A DNA stretch of 6,391 nucleotides, taken from assembly GCA_027069035.1 (NCBI GenBank), contig JALXFI010000334.1, positions 1-6,391 on the forward strand, read 5' to 3'. The translations under genes were made by a program, and so were the position numbers. The notes below the pieces were generated by a model. That model was given only the letters and a program-made list of their open reading frames with translations, was not told the origin of the DNA and did no database searches. This DNA comes from a bacterium (GTDB lineage: Bacteria > Desulfobacterota > GWC2-55-46 > S146-80 > JALXFI01). Within the stretch, counting starts at the first letter, position 1, and every line of letters begins with the position of its first letter. Shown piece after piece: positions 5,515 through 6,391 of this stretch.

Positions 5515-6306
5515 ATGAAAAAATATCCCAAGATAGTTGAAAAGAAGGGGAAAAGATATTTTTATAGATTCTCTTTGCATCAGAGGATACAGCATATCGT
5601 TCTTTTTACAGCAACGATAACGCTTGCCCTTACAGGTTTCCCACTGAGATATCATGATGCATGGTGGGCGCCGTATCTGTATAACTTCTTTGGAGGTATC
5701 GATGTTGCGCCAAAGATACACAGAACGGCAGGGTCAATCGTCCTTGCCCTGTTTGTTTATCATACTTGCTATTTTTTATATCTCTTTTTTAATACAAGGG
5801 TGAGAAGGCTCAGGGAAGAGGGCAGGGCTACGCCGTTTAATATTATAAAGGAATTTTTGTCTCAGGAGATGATACCCAATAAAAGGGATCTTTTTGATAT
5901 TATAAACTATTTTAAGTATCTGCTTTACTGGACAAACAAGAAGCCGAAGTTTGAGAGGATGTCATGGAAAGAGAAGTTCGATTATTTTGCGCCTTACTGG
6001 GGTATACCGGTGCTTGGTCCTGCAGGCGCAATCCTGTGGTGGCGGGATGAGGTGAGTCATTACCTGCCGGGGATTGTATTAAATGCAGCGTATATAATGC
6101 ATACGGACGAAGCATTGCTTGCCGTTATGTTTTTGTTTTTTGTCCATTGGTATAATGTCCATTATGCGCCGGAGAAGTTTCCTATGGGGATGGTCTTTCT
6201 CACAGGGTATCTTTCTGAGGATGAGATGATACATGAGCATTATGGCGAATATGAAAGGGTTATGAAAGAAGAAGGGCTGGAAAAAGAGATAAGGCCTCAA
6301 CACTAA
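5515..6306 (+). CDS. Cytochrome b561/formate dehydrogenase gamma-type membrane cytochrome b, paralog of B1 (B2)
   Basis: The protein has 263 residues with four predicted helices at about 24-43, 67-92, 158-176 and 194-214. It shares with B1 RIQH (H27), LTGF, IHRTAG (H69), VYH (H83), a PKFER....K.DYFA..WGIP segment, H196 before an acidic/Ala helix start, H211 in FVHW, and a C-terminal SEDE...H..YERV tail. H27, H69, H83, H196 and H211 are the best heme-ligand candidates. The loop between helices 2 and 3 is about 20 residues longer than in B1 and very basic. I chose ATG 5515 over the in-frame GTG at 5485, which lies inside A2 and would add MRLRNRGALS. The ribosome site is a poor GGGGGG run 8 bases upstream. 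It is co-transcribed with A2 and the gene that follows, and likely forms the quinone-reactive subunit of complex 2. Confidence 0.88.
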   Translation: MKKYPKIVEKKGKRYFYRFSLHQRIQHIVLFTATITLALTGFPLRYHDAWWAPYLYNFFGGIDVAPKIHRTAGSIVLALFVYHTCYFLYLFFNTRVRRLREEGRATPFNIIKEFLSQEMIPNKRDLFDIINYFKYLLYWTNKKPKFERMSWKEKFDYFAPYWGIPVLGPAGAILWWRDEVSHYLPGIVLNAAYIMHTDEALLAVMFLFFVHWYNVHYAPEKFPMGMVFLTGYLSEDEMIHEHYGEYERVMKEEGLEKEIRPQH

Positions 6307-6313
6307 AAGGCTG

Positions 6314-6318
6314 GGAGG
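6314..6318 (+). promoter_or_regulatory. Shine-Dalgarno pointing to a TTG start at 6326
   Basis: GGAGG, within GGGAGGGA, lies 7 bases before TTG 6326. No ATG or GTG in that frame lies at a usable distance, so the signal supports an unusual TTG start. Confidence 0.55.
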
Positions 6319-6325
6319 GAAGACC

Positions 6326-6391
6326 TTGGCGGTTTTAAAAAAGATTATTTCAAAGATATACATTATTATCCTTATGGGGTTTGTCCTGTGG
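6326..6391 (+). CDS. 5' end of a membrane-anchored protein, probable triheme cytochrome c paralog (C2, partial)
   Basis: Twenty-two codons are visible, starting from TTG and open to the right edge. The translation is (M)AVLKK followed by a strongly hydrophobic segment with Ile/Leu/Met and ending FVLW. That is a short basic N-terminus plus a membrane helix, as at the start of C1 (MIKKWLL...GWVVW). Its place, 19 bases after the second cytochrome b, is the same as that of C1 in cassette 1. No heme motif lies within the visible part, so the identity rests on position and N-terminal style. If correct, cassette 2 repeats the full A-B-C order. Confidence 0.55.
   Translation, partial: MAVLKKIISKIYIIILMGFVLW

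Noticed and set aside
1..6391. tRNA, rRNA, CRISPR array, transposase or phage genes
   Set aside because: None was seen on either strand. No repeat-spacer pattern exists, and the only mobile-looking DNA is the non-coding palindrome near 2877-3014.

Overview
The window is a dense, one-directional block of respiratory multiheme cytochrome genes. Every recognisable gene is on the + strand. I count 21 c-type heme attachment sites in four cytochrome c genes, alongside two four-helix cytochrome b genes. The DNA is moderately AT-rich, with frequent ATA (Ile) and AGG/AGA (Arg) codons. That codon style and the multiheme c plus cytochrome b content fit an anaerobic or microaerobic bacterium such as a Nitrospirota or Desulfobacterota (deltaproteobacterial) lineage. 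An anammox-type planctomycete cannot be excluded. The lineage is an inference from style, not a direct match.

Layout. Positions 1-200 hold the 3' end of an unrecognised secreted-looking protein with a PEGA-like beta-sandwich tail. It runs directly into cassette 1: an octaheme cytochrome c with a C-terminal membrane anchor (206-1345, A1), a cytochrome b (1332-2039, B1) and an N-terminally anchored triheme cytochrome c (2036-2830, C1). The last three genes overlap at their ends, so they are almost certainly translationally coupled. A 571-base non-coding stretch follows. It carries a 10-bp inverted repeat just after the C1 stop, a MITE/REP-like long imperfect palindrome (about 2877-3014), repeated TGTCAT sites, and a good candidate sigma-54 (-24/-12) promoter at 3334-3349. 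Next is a soluble periplasmic diheme cytochrome c (3402-4178, D). A 195-base gap with an inverted repeat next to the following start leads into cassette 2: a second octaheme cytochrome c (4374-5501, A2), a second cytochrome b (5515-6306, B2) and the first 22 codons of a membrane-anchored protein in the position of C1 (6326-6391, C2), cut by the window edge.

How it probably works. A1/A2 and B1/B2 are diverged paralogs sharing gene order, heme-site order and putative axial histidines. Each cassette looks like a membrane quinone/cytochrome c oxidoreductase. The cytochrome b would exchange electrons with the quinone pool, and the anchored octaheme and triheme subunits would carry them to the periplasmic side. 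The His/Met diheme protein D is a plausible soluble carrier beyond them. The arrangement resembles the multiheme c/cytochrome b (Cbc-type) inner-membrane modules known from Geobacter, but no terminal reductase or outer-membrane conduit lies in the window, so direction and substrate are open. The most unusual points are the tandem duplication itself and an eighth heme site whose Cys-Cys spacing differs between the paralogs (CX8CH versus CX4CH).
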